Shown: positions 34,436 to 43,452 of the stretch, one piece after another
Position numbering within the stretch: the first letter of the stretch is position 1
How the letters are laid out: each line of letters opens with the position of its first letter
From: Halomonas elongata DSM 2581
GTDB taxonomy: Bacteria; Pseudomonadota; Gammaproteobacteria; Pseudomonadales; Halomonadaceae
DNA: 64,000 nt
Assembly: GCF_000196875.2 (NCBI RefSeq)
Contig: NC_014532.2
Location: forward strand, 310,001 to 374,000
Reading direction: 5' to 3'
Translations under genes and position numbers: made by a program
Notes under the pieces: generated by a model
Told to the model about the DNA's origin: nothing
Databases searched by the model: none
Seen by the model: the letters and a program-made list of their open reading frames with translations, nothing else

Positions 34436-34453
34436 TGATACACTTATGTATCA
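34436..34453. promoter_or_regulatory. Inverted repeat directly before the divergent activator gene
   Basis: TGATACA (34436-34442) and TGTATCA (34447-34453) are perfect inverted arms with CTTA between, 74 bases upstream of the gbuA -24 element and just ahead of the regulator's coding region. It could be a second UAS or an autoregulatory site. Confidence 0.45.
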
Positions 34454-34477
34454 ATGATCCAGGAGTGTATCGATGTC

Positions 34478-35899
34478 ATGAGCGAGTTCGACTCCCCGAT
34501 CCTGAGAACCATCATCGAAACTGCCCACGACCACTTCTTCGTGGTCGAGGCCGATGGGCGCATACGCGATGTCAGCCCGGCAGCGGCGGCGGTATACGGC
34601 ATGTCCCGCGAGGACTTGTGCCGGACGACCGTCCAGGCGCTGGAGGCCAAGGGCGTGCTGCGGCCCTCGGTCAGCCTGGAGGTGATGCGCACCGGCGAGC
34701 CCGCTCAGGTGGCCCAGGTGACCAGTACCGGCCGGCGCGTCATCGCCCAGGCGCATCCGGTATTCGACGGCGGCAAGCTTGTCGCCGTGGTCAGCCGTTC
34801 GATGGATCTCACCGATCTGCAGTTGCTGCAGGAGGAATATGCACTGCTGCAGCGCCGCTTCAACGAGCATCTCCAGCGCGGCGGCGGTGAAGAGGCTGGC
34901 GGCGAGCTCGAACTGGCGGACCTGGAGGCCCGCAGTGGTGTCATGCGCGAGGTCGCGCTGCTGCTCAAGCGGGTGGCGCCGACGGATGCCACGGTGCTGA
35001 TGCTCGGCGAGTCGGGGGTTGGCAAGACCGCCTTCGCCCGGCAGCTGCATCACTGGAGTCCACGGCACAAGGGCCCTTTCGTCGACGTCAACTGCGGGGC
35101 GATTCCCGAGAGCCTGTTCGAATCCGAGATGTTCGGTTATCGGCAGGGGGCCTTCAGTGGTGCCGCACCGGGGGGCAAGGCAGGGCTGATGGAGCAGGCC
35201 GAGGGCGGCACGCTGTTTCTGGACGAGGTCGGCGAGTTGCCGTTGCCGATGCAGGCCAAGCTGCTCAAGGTGATCCAGGACGGCTGTATCACACGGCTCG
35301 GTGACACCCGTGCGAGGCGTGTCGATTTCCGCCTGGTGGTGGCCACCAACCAGGACCTGGCGCGTAGTGTCGAGACCGGCCACTTCCGCCTGGACCTCTA
35401 TTATCGGCTCAATGTCATTCCCGTGACCCTGCCACCGCTGCGGGAGCGCCGCGAGGATATTCCCGGGCTGGTCGAGCGCCACCTGCAGCGCCTCAACACG
35501 CGTTATGGCCGCGACAAGATCATCGCCCGTGATGCCTGGCAGACGCTGATGGGCTGGGAGTGGCCCGGCAACGTGCGTGAGCTCGAGAACTGGCTGGAAC
35601 GTGCCTGGCTCTCGGCGGGCGAGGACGTGATTCGGCCCCGGCAGGAAACCGGGCAACCGGACGGCACCGAGCGGGCCGTGACGTCGATGATGGAAGGTGA
35701 GGCCTCAGTCAGGCGCCCTGGCCTGGCCGAGGGCGAGACGCTCCAGAGCGCTCTGGCACGCACCGAGCGCGATATCCTGGCCGAGCTGTGTCGCGAAGCG
35801 AACTCGACCTACGCCATCGCTGAGCGCCTCGGCATCAGCCAGCCAAGCGTGGTGAGGAAGTTGCGGCGACATGGGCTGCGTATCGAGCGCTCGCGTTGA
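34478..35899 (+). CDS. PAS-domain sigma-54-dependent activator of the gbuA operon
   Basis: 473 residues from ATG 34478 (AGGAG 12 bases upstream; ATG 34454 is an alternative without a site). Residues about 1-110 form a PAS sensor (IIETAHDHFFVVEADGRIRD). The AAA+ domain has Walker A GESGVGKTAFA at about 175, the sigma-54 contact loop as GAFSGA at about 223 (usual GAFTGA), and TLFLDEVGELPLPMQAKLL. The C-terminal Fis-type helix-turn-helix reads STYAIAERLGISQPSVVRKL. Divergent from gbuA, which has a -24/-12 promoter, so it almost certainly drives that operon. The inducer may be a guanidino acid sensed by the PAS domain. Confidence 0.88.
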   Translation: MSEFDSPILRTIIETAHDHFFVVEADGRIRDVSPAAAAVYGMSREDLCRTTVQALEAKGVLRPSVSLEVMRTGEPAQVAQVTSTGRRVIAQAHPVFDGGKLVAVVSRSMDLTDLQLLQEEYALLQRRFNEHLQRGGGEEAGGELELADLEARSGVMREVALLLKRVAPTDATVLMLGESGVGKTAFARQLHHWSPRHKGPFVDVNCGAIPESLFESEMFGYRQGAFSGAAPGGKAGLMEQAEGGTLFLDEVGELPLPMQAKLLKVIQDGCITRLGDTRARRVDFRLVVATNQDLARSVETGHFRLDLYYRLNVIPVTLPPLRERREDIPGLVERHLQRLNTRYGRDKIIARDAWQTLMGWEWPGNVRELENWLERAWLSAGEDVIRPRQETGQPDGTERAVTSMMEGEASVRRPGLAEGETLQSALARTERDILAELCREANSTYAIAERLGISQPSVVRKLRRHGLRIERSR

Positions 35900-35914
35900 T
35901 AGGGGATTCTTGAC

Positions 35915-35942
35915 CCGTCAATTTATCATGATAAATTGACGG
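35915..35942. promoter_or_regulatory. Perfect 28-bp palindrome upstream of the YfcC operon
   Basis: Left arm CCGTCAATTTATCA (35915-35928) is followed at once by its exact reverse complement (35929-35942), with no central spacer. It lies 35 bases upstream of the YfcC ATG, between the activator stop and the operon. This is the size of a FadR/GntR-type operator, and such a regulator closes the cluster at 39384. Confidence 0.75.
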
Positions 35943-35977
35943 CGATGCTCGATCCCTGACCCAACAAGGACAACGAC

Positions 35978-37366
35978 ATGAGCCTACAAGAGCAGACGCT
36001 GCGCGAGCGCAGGCCGTGGTACCGGACCGTTCCGGACCCCATGGTGCTGATCTTCCTGATCCTGGTCGCCACCTATGTGTTGACCTTCTTCATTCCTGCC
36101 GGCGAGTTCGAGCGAGTGGTGCGCGATGGCCGTACCGCCGTGGTGCCCGGTTCCTTCCATTACCTCGGTGACGTGGCGGCGATTCATCCCTTCGATGTCT
36201 TCGTGGCGATTCCCAAGGGGCTGATTTCCGCTTCCCAGTATCTGTTCATCGTCTTCATTGCCGGCGGGCTGTTTCACATCCTGCAGAAGAGCGGGGCGCT
36301 GGAGAATGCCATCGGCGTGGCGGTGCGACGAGTGGGGGTGGCGAGACGCAACCTGATCATCACCGTGGGCACCTTCATCTATGGATTCTTCGGTGTTGCC
36401 GTCGGCTTCGAGAACAATATCGCCCTGGTGCCCATCGCGGTGCTTATCGCCAGTGCCGTGGGCTGCTCGAGCCTGGTGGGCACGGCGATGGCGGTGGGCG
36501 GTATCGGCGTAGGTTTCGCCTTGTCACCGATCAATCCCTATACCGTGGGCGTGGCCCAGGGCATTGCCGAACTGCCGACTTTCTCCGGGGCCTGGCTGCG
36601 CACCCTGATGGTGATCACGTCCCTGGCCTTGTTGTCGCTGTACATCTGCAAGCGGGTCACGCGGATGGACTTCGAGGAATCTCCCCATGCCGAGGCGCTG
36701 AGCAAGCATCTCGACGAGTATCGGATGGAGCGGCGCGACTGGCTAACCCTGCTGGTGTTCGTCGGCGGTCTGGTAGCGATGCTGTTCGGCGTTTTCACCG
36801 CCGGCTGGTACATCAACGAGATCGCCGGCATCTTCCTGCTGCTGGCCATCGTCATCGGTGCCATCAACGGCCTGTCGGCCAACGGTATCGTCAAGCAGAT
36901 GATGGAAGGTGCCTCCGGCGTGACGGCTGGGGCGCTGGTGATCGGCGTGGCGGCATCGATCCAGGTGATCCTCGAGCAGGCGCAGATCATCGACACCATC
37001 GTCAACGCCCTGAGTGGCCTGATCGAGGGCATCCCCATCATGTTCTCGGCGATCATGGCGAGCGTGGTGCAGGGCGTGATCAACCTCTTCGTGCCTTCCG
37101 GTTCGGGACAGGCCCTGGTGACCATGCCGATCCTGGTGCCCGTGGCCGATCTGGTGGGCATGAGCCGCCAGTTGATGATCACCGCCTTCCAGGTAGGCGA
37201 CGGCCTGACCAACCTGATCGTGCCGACCTCCGGCGGAACCCTGGCGATGCTGGCGCTGGGGCGGGTCTCCTATGCCCAGTGGCTCAAGGCCATCATGCCT
37301 TTCATGGCGCTGGTCTACCTGCTGTGCTGGGGCGGGCTTGTCGTCGGCCATCTGGCCGGCTACTGA
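35978..37366 (+). CDS. YfcC/ArcD-family amino-acid or peptide carrier
   Basis: 462 residues with 10-12 membrane spans, YfcC family of the ion-transporter superfamily. Typical features are LILVATYVLTFFIPAGEFER, VGFENNIALVPIAVLIASAV and, late in the protein, FVPSGSGQALVTMPILVPVA. Family members are annotated as basic amino acid antiporters or C4-dicarboxylate-like carriers; none of this proves the substrate here. The DUF1028 gene starts 2 bases after its stop, so the three-gene set YfcC/DUF1028/amidohydrolase is one operon. Confidence 0.88.
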   Translation: MSLQEQTLRERRPWYRTVPDPMVLIFLILVATYVLTFFIPAGEFERVVRDGRTAVVPGSFHYLGDVAAIHPFDVFVAIPKGLISASQYLFIVFIAGGLFHILQKSGALENAIGVAVRRVGVARRNLIITVGTFIYGFFGVAVGFENNIALVPIAVLIASAVGCSSLVGTAMAVGGIGVGFALSPINPYTVGVAQGIAELPTFSGAWLRTLMVITSLALLSLYICKRVTRMDFEESPHAEALSKHLDEYRMERRDWLTLLVFVGGLVAMLFGVFTAGWYINEIAGIFLLLAIVIGAINGLSANGIVKQMMEGASGVTAGALVIGVAASIQVILEQAQIIDTIVNALSGLIEGIPIMFSAIMASVVQGVINLFVPSGSGQALVTMPILVPVADLVGMSRQLMITAFQVGDGLTNLIVPTSGGTLAMLALGRVSYAQWLKAIMPFMALVYLLCWGGLVVGHLAGY

Positions 37367-37368
37367 GC

Positions 37369-38073
37369 ATGACCCTGTCGCTGCTGCATGTGCATCCCGA
37401 GACCGGCACCTCGGCGAGCCTCGCCGCCACCGGCAGCGTGGCGGTGGGAGGCTACGTCAATCATTGCTGGCGAGGGCTCGGAGCCTGTGCCACCCAGGGA
37501 TTGACCACCAATCCCTGGTATCCCGAAGGGGTGAGGCGTGCCCTGGAGCAGGGCCTGTCGGCCCAGGACGCCTTGAACGACGTGGTCGCCGGAGACGCCG
37601 GTGCCTCGCGCCGCCAGTGCCTGGTGATGGACGCCGACGGTCGGTCGGCGCTGCACACCGGTATCGACAATCAACCCGTGGTGGCCTCCGCCCGGTGTCC
37701 CGGCGTGGCCGCGGCCGGCAACATGCTGGCCGACGCTGCTGTGCCCGAGGCCATGGTGACGGCCTTCCTGGCAGCTACCTGTGAAGATCCCGATGCAGTG
37801 CTGAAGCAAGGTAAGGCGCCCCGCTTTCGCGAGACGCATGACGTCGAGTTGCTGGCGGCGTTGATCGAGGCCCTCGAGGCGGGGCTGGTGGCCGGCGGCG
37901 ATCACCGCGGCTGTCGTTCCGTCGCCCTGCGCATCGAGTCCTTCACTATGGCCCCGATCGATCTGCGCGTGGACTGGGTCGAGGCGGATCCCGTGACCGA
38001 GCTTCGTGCCCTGGCGCATCGAGTCGCGTCCGAGGACTTCCAGGCGTTTCTGCGTTCCCTGCCGCACCGCTGA
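37369..38073 (+). CDS. DUF1028 (Ntn-hydrolase-like) protein
   Basis: 234 residues from ATG 37369, two bases after the YfcC stop. DUF1028 hallmarks are seen: GSVAVGGYVNHCWRGLGACA, TQGLTTNPWYPEGVRRALEQ and RQCLVMDADGRSALHTG. DUF1028 proteins share an Ntn-hydrolase-like fold and often lie with amidases and peptide transporters, but their reaction is unknown. The operon suggests it handles the same imported amide, ureido or peptide compound as the amidohydrolase downstream. Confidence 0.85.
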   Translation: MTLSLLHVHPETGTSASLAATGSVAVGGYVNHCWRGLGACATQGLTTNPWYPEGVRRALEQGLSAQDALNDVVAGDAGASRRQCLVMDADGRSALHTGIDNQPVVASARCPGVAAAGNMLADAAVPEAMVTAFLAATCEDPDAVLKQGKAPRFRETHDVELLAALIEALEAGLVAGGDHRGCRSVALRIESFTMAPIDLRVDWVEADPVTELRALAHRVASEDFQAFLRSLPHR

Positions 38074-38129
38074 TTCACCCGTCGGACGCGCGCCGGCACG
38101 AACTGGAGCCGGCATGAAATGGAGAAAGT

Positions 38130-39377
38130 ATGTCGATGCACGATCGAAACGCCTCGCTGGGGCATGACCTGCTGGCGTGGCTGGATGAGGCCGCGCACCA
38201 CTCCCTGCCCGGGCCGGGCGTGACGCGCCTGTTCTGCAGCATGGAGCACCGTGCCGTGCTCGAACTCATCGCAGGATGGATGCGTGAAGCCGGGCTCGAG
38301 CCACACCTGGACGCCTCAGGCAACCTGGTGGGCAGTTGCCCGCGGGCAGCGGCCGGCGAACGCACGCTGATCCTCGGCTCCCACCAGGATACCGTCGTCG
38401 AGGGCGGCAAGTACGATGGCATGCTGGGCGTGGCCCTGCCGCTGATGGCGCTGAAAACGCTGCGTGAGCAGGGTGTTGAACTGCCCTATGGCATCCAGGT
38501 GGTGGCCTTCGGCGATGAAGAGGGCACGCGTTTCCAGTCGACCCTGATCGGCAGTCGCGCCCTGGCCGGTACTTTTCAAGCGGAGAGCCTGGACGCCACA
38601 GATGCCGACGGAATGACGCTGGGCGAGGCATTACGCGACTTTGGAGGCGACCCCGAGGCAATCCCGGCCCTGGCCCGTGACCCCGAGCGAGTGTTGGGTT
38701 TCTGCGAGGTCCACATCGAACAGGGGCCGGTGCTGGAGCAGCGCGATCATGCCGTGGGCGTGGTGACGGCGCTGACCGGTATCGAACGGCATCGGGTCAC
38801 GCTTACCGGCAAGGCGGGACATGCCGGCACCACGCCGATGCCGGGGCGGCGTGATGCTCTGGTCGGTGCCGCCGAGATGGTGGCGGCGGTCGATCGGGTG
38901 CTCAACGCCACCGACAATCTGGTGGGGGTGGTCGGCAAGCTGGATGTGCGGCCCAACGCCGTGAACGTGATTCCCGCCGAGACCACCTTTACCCTGGAGC
39001 TGCGTTCGCCCAGTGTCGAGGTGCGTCGGGCCGGTCGCGTGCGACTGCTCGACGCCTTTGCCGAGATTGCCGAGACACGTGGGCTGTCGCTCGACATCGA
39101 ACAGACCTATAGCGCCGAGGCGGTGGACTGCGCCGACTGGATGATCGAGGCGCTGGAAGCGGCCAGCGAGGAATGCGGCCAGCCTGCCGAGCGGCTGTTC
39201 AGTGGTGCTGGCCATGACGGCCTGGCGATGCACGATCTGACCGATATCGGCATGCTGTTCGTGCGCTGCCACGACGGCTTGAGCCATCACCCCGACGAGG
39301 CCATCACCGCCGCAGACGCCGATGCGGCCACGCGAGTGCTGATGGCCTTCCTGCGTGGGCTCGCCGAGCGCGACTGA
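38130..39377 (+). CDS. Zn-dependent hydantoinase/carbamoylase-family amidohydrolase (M20)
   Basis: 415 residues, the usual size of N-carbamoyl-L-amino acid / allantoate amidohydrolases. Metal ligands appear in order: LGSHQDTVVEGGKYDG (His, Asp), AFGDEEGTRF (Glu), EVHIEQGPVLE (His) and a C-terminal CHDGLSHHPDE (His). The substrate-side signature GHAGTTPMPGRRDALV is present. GGAGAAAGT precedes the ATG. The family hydrolyses N-carbamoyl amino acids, ureidoglycolate precursors or N-acyl amino acids; which one is not decidable. Third gene of the YfcC operon. Confidence 0.9.
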   Translation: MSMHDRNASLGHDLLAWLDEAAHHSLPGPGVTRLFCSMEHRAVLELIAGWMREAGLEPHLDASGNLVGSCPRAAAGERTLILGSHQDTVVEGGKYDGMLGVALPLMALKTLREQGVELPYGIQVVAFGDEEGTRFQSTLIGSRALAGTFQAESLDATDADGMTLGEALRDFGGDPEAIPALARDPERVLGFCEVHIEQGPVLEQRDHAVGVVTALTGIERHRVTLTGKAGHAGTTPMPGRRDALVGAAEMVAAVDRVLNATDNLVGVVGKLDVRPNAVNVIPAETTFTLELRSPSVEVRRAGRVRLLDAFAEIAETRGLSLDIEQTYSAEAVDCADWMIEALEAASEECGQPAERLFSGAGHDGLAMHDLTDIGMLFVRCHDGLSHHPDEAITAADADAATRVLMAFLRGLAERD

Positions 39378-39383
39378 CCCAGC

Positions 39384-40133
39384 TCACGCCTCGGAAAGGA
39401 AGTCCCGGCGCACCTGGGCTTCCTGGGTGTTCATCACCGCCTGGGCGGACAGCATGTGCTCGTGCATGATCCGCCTGGCCTGTTCGGCGTCGCCGGCCTC
39501 GATGGCATCGAGCAGTTCGGCGTGGAAGCGGCAGCCGGTCCGGCCGAGATCGTGCGTGGCGGGTTCGTAGAGCCGCCGATAGATGGTCAGGTCCGAGAGC
39601 ACCTGGGTAGTGAAGCGAATAATGAAGCACAACAGTGGGTTGCCGCCCGACAGCTCGGCGAGCATCAGGTGGAAGTTCAGCGAGTCAAGGTGCTGCTGGC
39701 GCTCTTCTTCCTCGTCGCGGGCAGTGTCGGCGTAGCTCTCCAGGCTGGCACGCAGCCTCGACATGTCCTCAGGGCTGACTCGACCCGCCAGCGATGCCGC
39801 CAGTTCCGGTTCCAGCGCCAGGCGGATCTGGTAGATATCGCGGATCGAGATGTCCTGAAAGAACAGGTAGTGGCTCAGCAGCGAGATCGCCCTGGCCTCG
39901 CTCATGGCGTGCACGAAGGCGCCGCCGCCCGGGCCGGTACGCGTTTCCACCAGCCCCTGTGCCTCTAGCACCCGGGTGCTCTCCCGCACGGTGCCCTTCG
40001 ACACCCCCAGACGCTCCATCAGCTCCGCCTCGCCGGGTAGCCGGTCGCCAGGCTTGAGCTGCTTCTCGACGATCCAACGCTTGATGGTTTCCGCCACTTG
40101 ATAGGGGCGCCGCTTGGTGGAACTGCCAGCCAT
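39384..40133 (-). CDS. FadR/GntR-family regulator (FCD domain)
   Basis: 249 residues from ATG 40131-40133. The GntR winged helix reads PGDRLPGEAELMERLGVSKG; an all-helical FCD ligand domain follows, with the metal-site pattern of Asp/His residues (IYQIRLALEPE, HLDSLNFHLMLAEL, CRFHAELLDAIEAGD). It is convergent with the YfcC operon, 6 bases after the amidohydrolase stop, and is the best candidate to bind the 28-bp palindrome at 35915. The longer frame upstream lacks a start with a ribosome site. Confidence 0.88.
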   Translation of the reverse strand: MAGSSTKRRPYQVAETIKRWIVEKQLKPGDRLPGEAELMERLGVSKGTVRESTRVLEAQGLVETRTGPGGGAFVHAMSEARAISLLSHYLFFQDISIRDIYQIRLALEPELAASLAGRVSPEDMSRLRASLESYADTARDEEEERQQHLDSLNFHLMLAELSGGNPLLCFIIRFTTQVLSDLTIYRRLYEPATHDLGRTGCRFHAELLDAIEAGDAEQARRIMHEHMLSAQAVMNTQEAQVRRDFLSEA

Positions 40134-40306
40134 GGAATCACGCCGTCTGATGAATATCGGGAAGCCAAAGGGTAACAGAGCCAAGCGGGGCTTGGGGCAG
40201 CGAGCCGCACCCCGAGCCCTGCTGACCTGGCTGGAAGAGCGACTGAAGGACGACATGGTGCCGTCGTGATGCCCGGCCCGAGGTGTGGCGTGGCCCGGAA
40301 GCGGAG

Positions 40307-41911
40307 TCAGGCAGAACGCGAGAGGCGCCAGCGCCGGGTTTTCTTGACCAGCGTCGACTGATCGATACCGAGGGCCGCGGCGGCCGCGCGGGTCGTGCCG
40401 TGAGTGGCCAGCGCTGTCTCGATCAACTGGCGTTCCAGCTCCATGATCTGTTCTCGCAGGGAACCGTCGCAGGTGGCGGAGGGATTGGGCGTCTCGAGTG
40501 AAGCTGGAACATGAGGCAACCAATGTGGCGTGATTTCCTGTTCGGAGACGCTGACCACCAGGCGTTCTGTGAGATTGATCAACTCGCGGATGTTACCGGG
40601 CCAGTCATGGCCGGCGAGCAGCTCGAGGCTTTCGGGGTGCCAGCATCGAGTCTTTTCGTGGCGCTGGTTGAAGTGTGTCAGGTAATGATCAAGCAGGGGG
40701 ATGATTTCTTCACGGCGCTCGCGCAAGGGGGGCAGCGTCAGGGGAACGACGCTGAGGCGATAATAGAGGTCTTCGCGGAACTGGCCCATATGTACCTGCT
40801 GTTGCAGGTCGCGGTGGGTTGCGCAGATCAGTCGGATGTTGGCATGGCGAAATTCTGTACCGCCGACCGGCAGGAAGCGGTTTTCCTCGACAACCTTGAG
40901 CAACTTGGCCTGCAGGGCCAAGGGAAGGTCACCGATCTCATCGAGCAGCAGGGTGCCGCCGTGGGCGACATCCAATAGGCCCTGCTTGCCGCGAGGCGCG
41001 GCCCCGGTGAAAGCGCCCGGGCTATAGCCAAAGAGTTCGGCTTCGAGAAGCCCCTCTGGCATGGCGGTGCAGTTAAGCTCGAGAAAAGGTCCCTCGGCAC
41101 GTTCGCTATGCTGATGGATATAGCGGGCCAGTAGTGTCTTGCCCGTGCCCGTTTCTCCCTGGATCAATACCTTGACTTGCGTGGGGGCGATACGCCTGGC
41201 CAGTGCATAGCACTCCCGGGATTGGGGGCTGACGATCAGCCACGGTGGCTGGCCATCGCTCCTGACGTCCACATCATAGGCCTCGCGCATGCGGTGGATC
41301 TGTGCAAGCTGTTCCTGAGCATGCTTGGCGCGCAGTAGTTCGGTGACGTCGCGGACGCTGGTGATCACATAGCGTAGAGCCCCCTCGTTATCGAGCAAGG
41401 GCATGCCACTGACGAGGATCTTGTCGTGGTCGCGGATACTCTGCACCAGGGTGATGGGGCGCCGCTCCCGAATCACTTCCAGCGACACGGATTTCGAGAT
41501 GTAGCCGGCCTTGACCAGGTCGGCCATGTGCCGGCCCACCACGTCATCGCGCTGAATTCCGGTGAGACGCTCATAGGCCGTGTTGACGGTGACCGTGATA
41601 CCCCGGGCGTCAGTGATGTAGACCCCGTCATGCAGGGCATTCAACACCGAGCGCAATGGTTCGTGATCGAAGCCGTGGCTCGATACGTCGGCGATGTCGA
41701 GCGAGGGGGAATCGCCCGTAACGCGATAGCGAAGGCATTCGCCAACCTGGTTCTCGAGCCTGGCCTCCCGAACGGCGGTTTCGACATCGGTCTGGGTCAG
41801 CACGCCAATGGCCTGGCCGACGTTGTCGAATACCTCGACAGCTCCGACGTCCTGTTGCTCGAAGAGTGGCCGGACTTCCGCCATGCTCTGAGTTTCCCTG
41901 ATATGCCGCAT
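40307..41911 (-). CDS. CBS/PAS sigma-54-dependent activator of the Fe-ADH operon
   Basis: 534 residues from ATG 41909-41911 (GGAGG 6 bases upstream). A short CBS-like segment (about 1-70) and a PAS domain (LNALHDGVYITDARGITVTV) precede the AAA+ domain: Walker A QGETGTGKTLLA, canonical GAFTGA, LLLDEIGDLPLALQAKLL. The C-terminal helix-turn-helix is TTRAAAAALGIDQSTLVKKT. It is last on the strand behind the Fe-ADH and permease genes, whose promoter is a consensus -24/-12 site. The PAS-to-AAA region (SVSLEVIRERRPITLV) parallels the 34478 regulator (PSVSLEVMRTGEP), so the two are related. Confidence 0.88.
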   Translation of the reverse strand: MRHIRETQSMAEVRPLFEQQDVGAVEVFDNVGQAIGVLTQTDVETAVREARLENQVGECLRYRVTGDSPSLDIADVSSHGFDHEPLRSVLNALHDGVYITDARGITVTVNTAYERLTGIQRDDVVGRHMADLVKAGYISKSVSLEVIRERRPITLVQSIRDHDKILVSGMPLLDNEGALRYVITSVRDVTELLRAKHAQEQLAQIHRMREAYDVDVRSDGQPPWLIVSPQSRECYALARRIAPTQVKVLIQGETGTGKTLLARYIHQHSERAEGPFLELNCTAMPEGLLEAELFGYSPGAFTGAAPRGKQGLLDVAHGGTLLLDEIGDLPLALQAKLLKVVEENRFLPVGGTEFRHANIRLICATHRDLQQQVHMGQFREDLYYRLSVVPLTLPPLRERREEIIPLLDHYLTHFNQRHEKTRCWHPESLELLAGHDWPGNIRELINLTERLVVSVSEQEITPHWLPHVPASLETPNPSATCDGSLREQIMELERQLIETALATHGTTRAAAAALGIDQSTLVKKTRRWRLSRSA

Positions 41912-41960
41912 GTCCTGCCTCCGGTAAAGGCGCCCGTCGGGAGGACCGACGGGCGTTGCC

Positions 41961-43409
41961 TCAATGTACGTCAAGCGAGGCATCGGACTCATGTAGACTC
42001 TTGGTTGAGTCGGAGGCGGGACGTTGGGGAGTGGTGCCTCTGGTCAGATCCTTGGTGAAGGTGCCATCGTTCTCTCCCGAGAAGAAACGGCGACCGTAGA
42101 TCAGCAGGCACAGTAATACGCCAACCGCAAAGGCCCAGGTGGCTCCCTTGATGACCAGCACCGCGGCAATCACGCCGGCGATACCCAGGTCGCGTTGGCT
42201 GCGTGCTTCCATGATGCCGATGCGCACGCTGACATAACCCTGGATCAGCAGGGTAAGCGCCAGCGCAATGCCGAGAATCGGCTGTACCAGGCTGACGATG
42301 GGGAGCAGCAGCAGGCCGGTATTGGTGCCCCAGCGGAACGAGCCCGAACCGCCGAAGATCGAGTGCATGGCGGCCTTGCCCTCCTTGTAGCGTTCCGTGA
42401 TCACTACCTGCATGGCAGCCCAGAGTGGGCCGCACATCACCACATCAGGACCAAACACGCTCATGCCGAGATTGCGACCACCGAAGATCATGTGAGCGCG
42501 GTCGGGGTTGTAATCGACTTTCTCATCGCGACGCATGTCGTCGGCTTCGTCGAGCAGGGCCTTGCTTTGCAGCACATCGCCGAACAGTACGATATAGGCA
42601 GCAAGGACGGTGGGAATGGCAGTGACGTACATCGACAGCGGAGGGAGCCCGACGCCGAAGACAGTGTATTCGCTCAACATCAGCGCGAAGTCGGGTTGGC
42701 TGATCCCCCACTCCACGTCGGGCCAGGGCGCTTCACCGAAGAGTGGCGCGATGATGATGGCCAGGACGATGATGGGGAAAATGCCGAGCTTGCCGAGAGT
42801 GGCCCAGGCACCGCCACTCGCTTTCAGTTTGGCGAAGTGTCGAGAGAAGATCAGGTAGAAGGCCAGGCCTACGGCGATGCTGATGGTGAAGGGGTACTGC
42901 GAGAAACGCCCACCTTCGTCGAAGACCACCACGATGGCGGCCAGACCAGCGCCCATGATCACACCTGCCTTGATGGCGGAGGGAATGAGGCTCACTACCC
43001 TGGCTGCCAGTCCTGTTCGCCCGAGGAAAAGGGCCAGGATCCCCAGCATCATCTGGAAGGCGATCAATGCATGCACCCGGGCTTCGCCTTCGGGGAAGGT
43101 TGTCACGTAAGCCATCAGCAAGGGAATGGCTGGCGTGATCCAGCCGGGGACGACGGGATCGCCAAATAGATGGTGCAGGAGGTATAACACGCCGTTCAGC
43201 ATCACGATGGCAAGAGCCGCTTCGAAGGGCATGCCCAGCAGTTCCGTCATCAAGGGGATGGCGGCCAGATCCACCGCACACATCAAGAGTCCCTGAAGAT
43301 AGTCAGGCAACTCGAAGCGATAATGAAGGAAGGGAAGGCGGAGCTTGAAAGGCCCCATGGCGATGTAAGGCGTTTCCGCGCCTTCGGCACGATGTTTCCA
43401 TTGATTCAT
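41961..43409 (-). CDS. NCS2/SLC23-type permease (xanthine/uracil permease-like)
   Basis: 482 residues with 12 or more hydrophobic segments (FELPDYLQGLLMCAVDLAAI, GDPVVPGWITPAIPLLMAYV, IPSAIKAGVIMGAGLAAIVV). The inverted-repeat layout and PSAIKAG segment resemble SLC23/SLC26-like carriers, but the QNxGxxxxT-type signature of classical purine permeases is not obvious, so the substrate could well be an organic acid or alcohol. GGAG precedes ATG 43407-43409. Between the Fe-ADH and sigma-54 activator genes. Confidence 0.75.
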   Translation of the reverse strand: MNQWKHRAEGAETPYIAMGPFKLRLPFLHYRFELPDYLQGLLMCAVDLAAIPLMTELLGMPFEAALAIVMLNGVLYLLHHLFGDPVVPGWITPAIPLLMAYVTTFPEGEARVHALIAFQMMLGILALFLGRTGLAARVVSLIPSAIKAGVIMGAGLAAIVVVFDEGGRFSQYPFTISIAVGLAFYLIFSRHFAKLKASGGAWATLGKLGIFPIIVLAIIIAPLFGEAPWPDVEWGISQPDFALMLSEYTVFGVGLPPLSMYVTAIPTVLAAYIVLFGDVLQSKALLDEADDMRRDEKVDYNPDRAHMIFGGRNLGMSVFGPDVVMCGPLWAAMQVVITERYKEGKAAMHSIFGGSGSFRWGTNTGLLLLPIVSLVQPILGIALALTLLIQGYVSVRIGIMEARSQRDLGIAGVIAAVLVIKGATWAFAVGVLLCLLIYGRRFFSGENDGTFTKDLTRGTTPQRPASDSTKSLHESDASLDVH

Positions 43410-43452
43410 GGCGTATCTCCACTATTGGTGTTGTTATCAAGGCAGGAAATGC

